DNA from: DATKFM01 sp046154965
GTDB lineage: Bacteria > Pseudomonadota > Alphaproteobacteria > Dongiales > Dongiaceae
DNA length: 64,000 nucleotides
Direction: 5' to 3'
NCBI GenBank assembly: GCA_046154965.1
Contig: JBJXDY010000099.1
Location: 1-64,000, forward strand
The position numbers were made by a program, and so were the translations under genes. A model generated the notes under the pieces. The model was not told the origin of the DNA and did no database searches. It worked only from the letters and a program-made list of their open reading frames with translations. The stretch's first letter is position 1. Each line of letters begins with the position of its first letter. Positions 63,317-64,000 of the stretch are shown one piece after another.

Positions 63317-64000
63317 TCAGACCGGCTCTTCGCCGAGATAAGCCTGGCGCACGGCGGCGTCGTTGCGGATCTCGTCCGGGAGGCCGATGGCGATGGTGCG
63401 TCCCTGCTGCAGCACATGGATGCGGTCGCAGAGCGCAAAGATCAGCGACATCCGGTGCTCGATCAACAGGATGCCGCAAGCCAGTTCGCGCCGGATGCGG
63501 CCGATGACCAGTTTCAAATCCTCGCATTCGGCATCATTCAGTCCCGCCGCCGGTTCGTCCATCAGCAGGAATTGCGGCGCCATGGCGACGGCGCGGGCGA
63601 TGCCGACCCGGCGCTCCTCGCCGAAGGGCAGGGTGTCTACCTTGCGATGTGCGCGGGCCGCAAGGCCGAGCCAGTCCAGCACCTCCATCGCCCGCTGGCG
63701 CGCCGCGGCACGGCCGAGGCCGGTGGCCATGGCGCCGGCCTCCACATTCTCCAGCGCCGTCAGGCCGGCGAAGGGCAGCACGTTCTGGAAGGTGCGCACC
63801 AGGCCGCGGCGGCTGCGCTCATGGGGCTGCCAAGCGCCGATGTTCCGGCCGCCCATGCGCACGATGCCGGCGTCGGCCTCCTGAAAGCCGGTCAGCACAT
63901 TCACCAGCGTCGTCTTGCCGGCGCCGTTCGGCCCGATCAGACCGAGCACCTCGCTGCTGTCGAGCCGCAGGCTGACCCGGTCGATGGCGCGCAGGCCTTG
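63317..64000 (-). CDS. livG: Branched-chain amino-acid-type ABC transporter ATP-binding protein, LivG-like (partial)
   Basis: The 3' part of a livG-like gene; the window ends inside it and the N-terminus lies past base 64000. The visible 227 residues begin QGLRAIDRVSLRL and include Walker A GPNGAGKTT, Walker B FLLMDEPAAGL and the D-loop. The conserved signature appears as DTLPFGEERRVGIAR, the LivG-typical PxG-E-E-R form in place of LSGGQ. It is expected to be first in the liv group or preceded by a substrate-binding protein gene outside the window. Confidence 0.9.
   Translation of the reverse strand, partial: QGLRAIDRVSLRLDSSEVLGLIGPNGAGKTTLVNVLTGFQEADAGIVRMGGRNIGAWQPHERSRRGLVRTFQNVLPFAGLTALENVEAGAMATGLGRAAARQRAMEVLDWLGLAARAHRKVDTLPFGEERRVGIARAVAMAPQFLLMDEPAAGLNDAECEDLKLVIGRIRRELACGILLIEHRMSLIFALCDRIHVLQQGRTIAIGLPDEIRNDAAVRQAYLGEEPV

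Overview
The window is about 64 kb of GC-rich chromosomal DNA from an alphaproteobacterium, most likely a member of Rhodospirillales or a close relative. The assignment rests on gene content and order: an adenosylcobalamin-dependent ribonucleotide reductase of about 1,245 residues, a PleC/DivJ-like style of histidine kinase, an NDUFA12 complex I accessory subunit, a DUF2155 protein next to mlaD, the order aroQ-accB-accC-aat, and an RNase E with a large acidic insertion in its S1 domain. No tRNA, rRNA, CRISPR array, insertion sequence, integrase or phage gene was recognised.

Region 1 (1-5430): a strong terminator of a gene lying left of the window, a RidA-family protein, a small hypothetical protein and nrdJ, whose upstream region holds two NrdR-box-like palindromes 33 bp apart. 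Region 2 (5431-11045): the most unusual part, a tandem duplication of a two-gene module. Each copy is a soluble histidine kinase without a sensor domain, overlapping by ATGA with a HerA/FtsK-superfamily ATPase. No NurA nuclease and no dedicated response regulator accompanies them. Region 3 (11072-15174): a small secreted protein, an M20-type amidohydrolase, a secreted beta/gamma-crystallin-like protein and an MFS transporter.

Region 4 (15265-23845, minus strand): one chemosensory operon in the order STAS protein, cheA, cheW, a receptor with a C-terminal NWDEF pentapeptide, cheR, cheB and a single-domain CheY-like regulator. There are no flagellar genes. A 15-bp motif upstream of this operon nearly repeats upstream of the first kinase-HerA module. 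Region 5 (24038-26604): an alpha/beta hydrolase, an SDR oxidoreductase and a DMT-family exporter whose start codon is non-canonical. Region 6 (26794-31326): NDUFA12, mlaD, a small ORF, DUF2155, then convergent aat-accC-accB-aroQ (N-end rule transferase, fatty-acid synthesis initiation, shikimate pathway). Region 7 (31424-34820): FAD amine oxidoreductase, MFS transporter and an SDR whose catalytic tyrosine position is cysteine.

Region 8 (34929-47472): envelope and housekeeping genes: DsbA-like protein, BepA-like M48 protease, aminotransferase, RNase E, amidase, PBP1A, prfB with a complete programmed +1 frameshift site, and a small membrane protein. Region 9 (47469-52319): an OmpR/EnvZ-type two-component system, a small periplasmic protein with repeated GTAAC motifs upstream, a DegP-type protease and a peroxiredoxin; together this looks like an envelope-stress locus. 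Region 10 (52334-58595): divergent glnE and a YhdP/AsmA-like gene. Region 11 (58614-64000): a hydantoinase/oxoprolinase subunit downstream of a branched-chain-amino-acid-type ABC transporter (livG, cut by the window edge, then livF, livH, livM).
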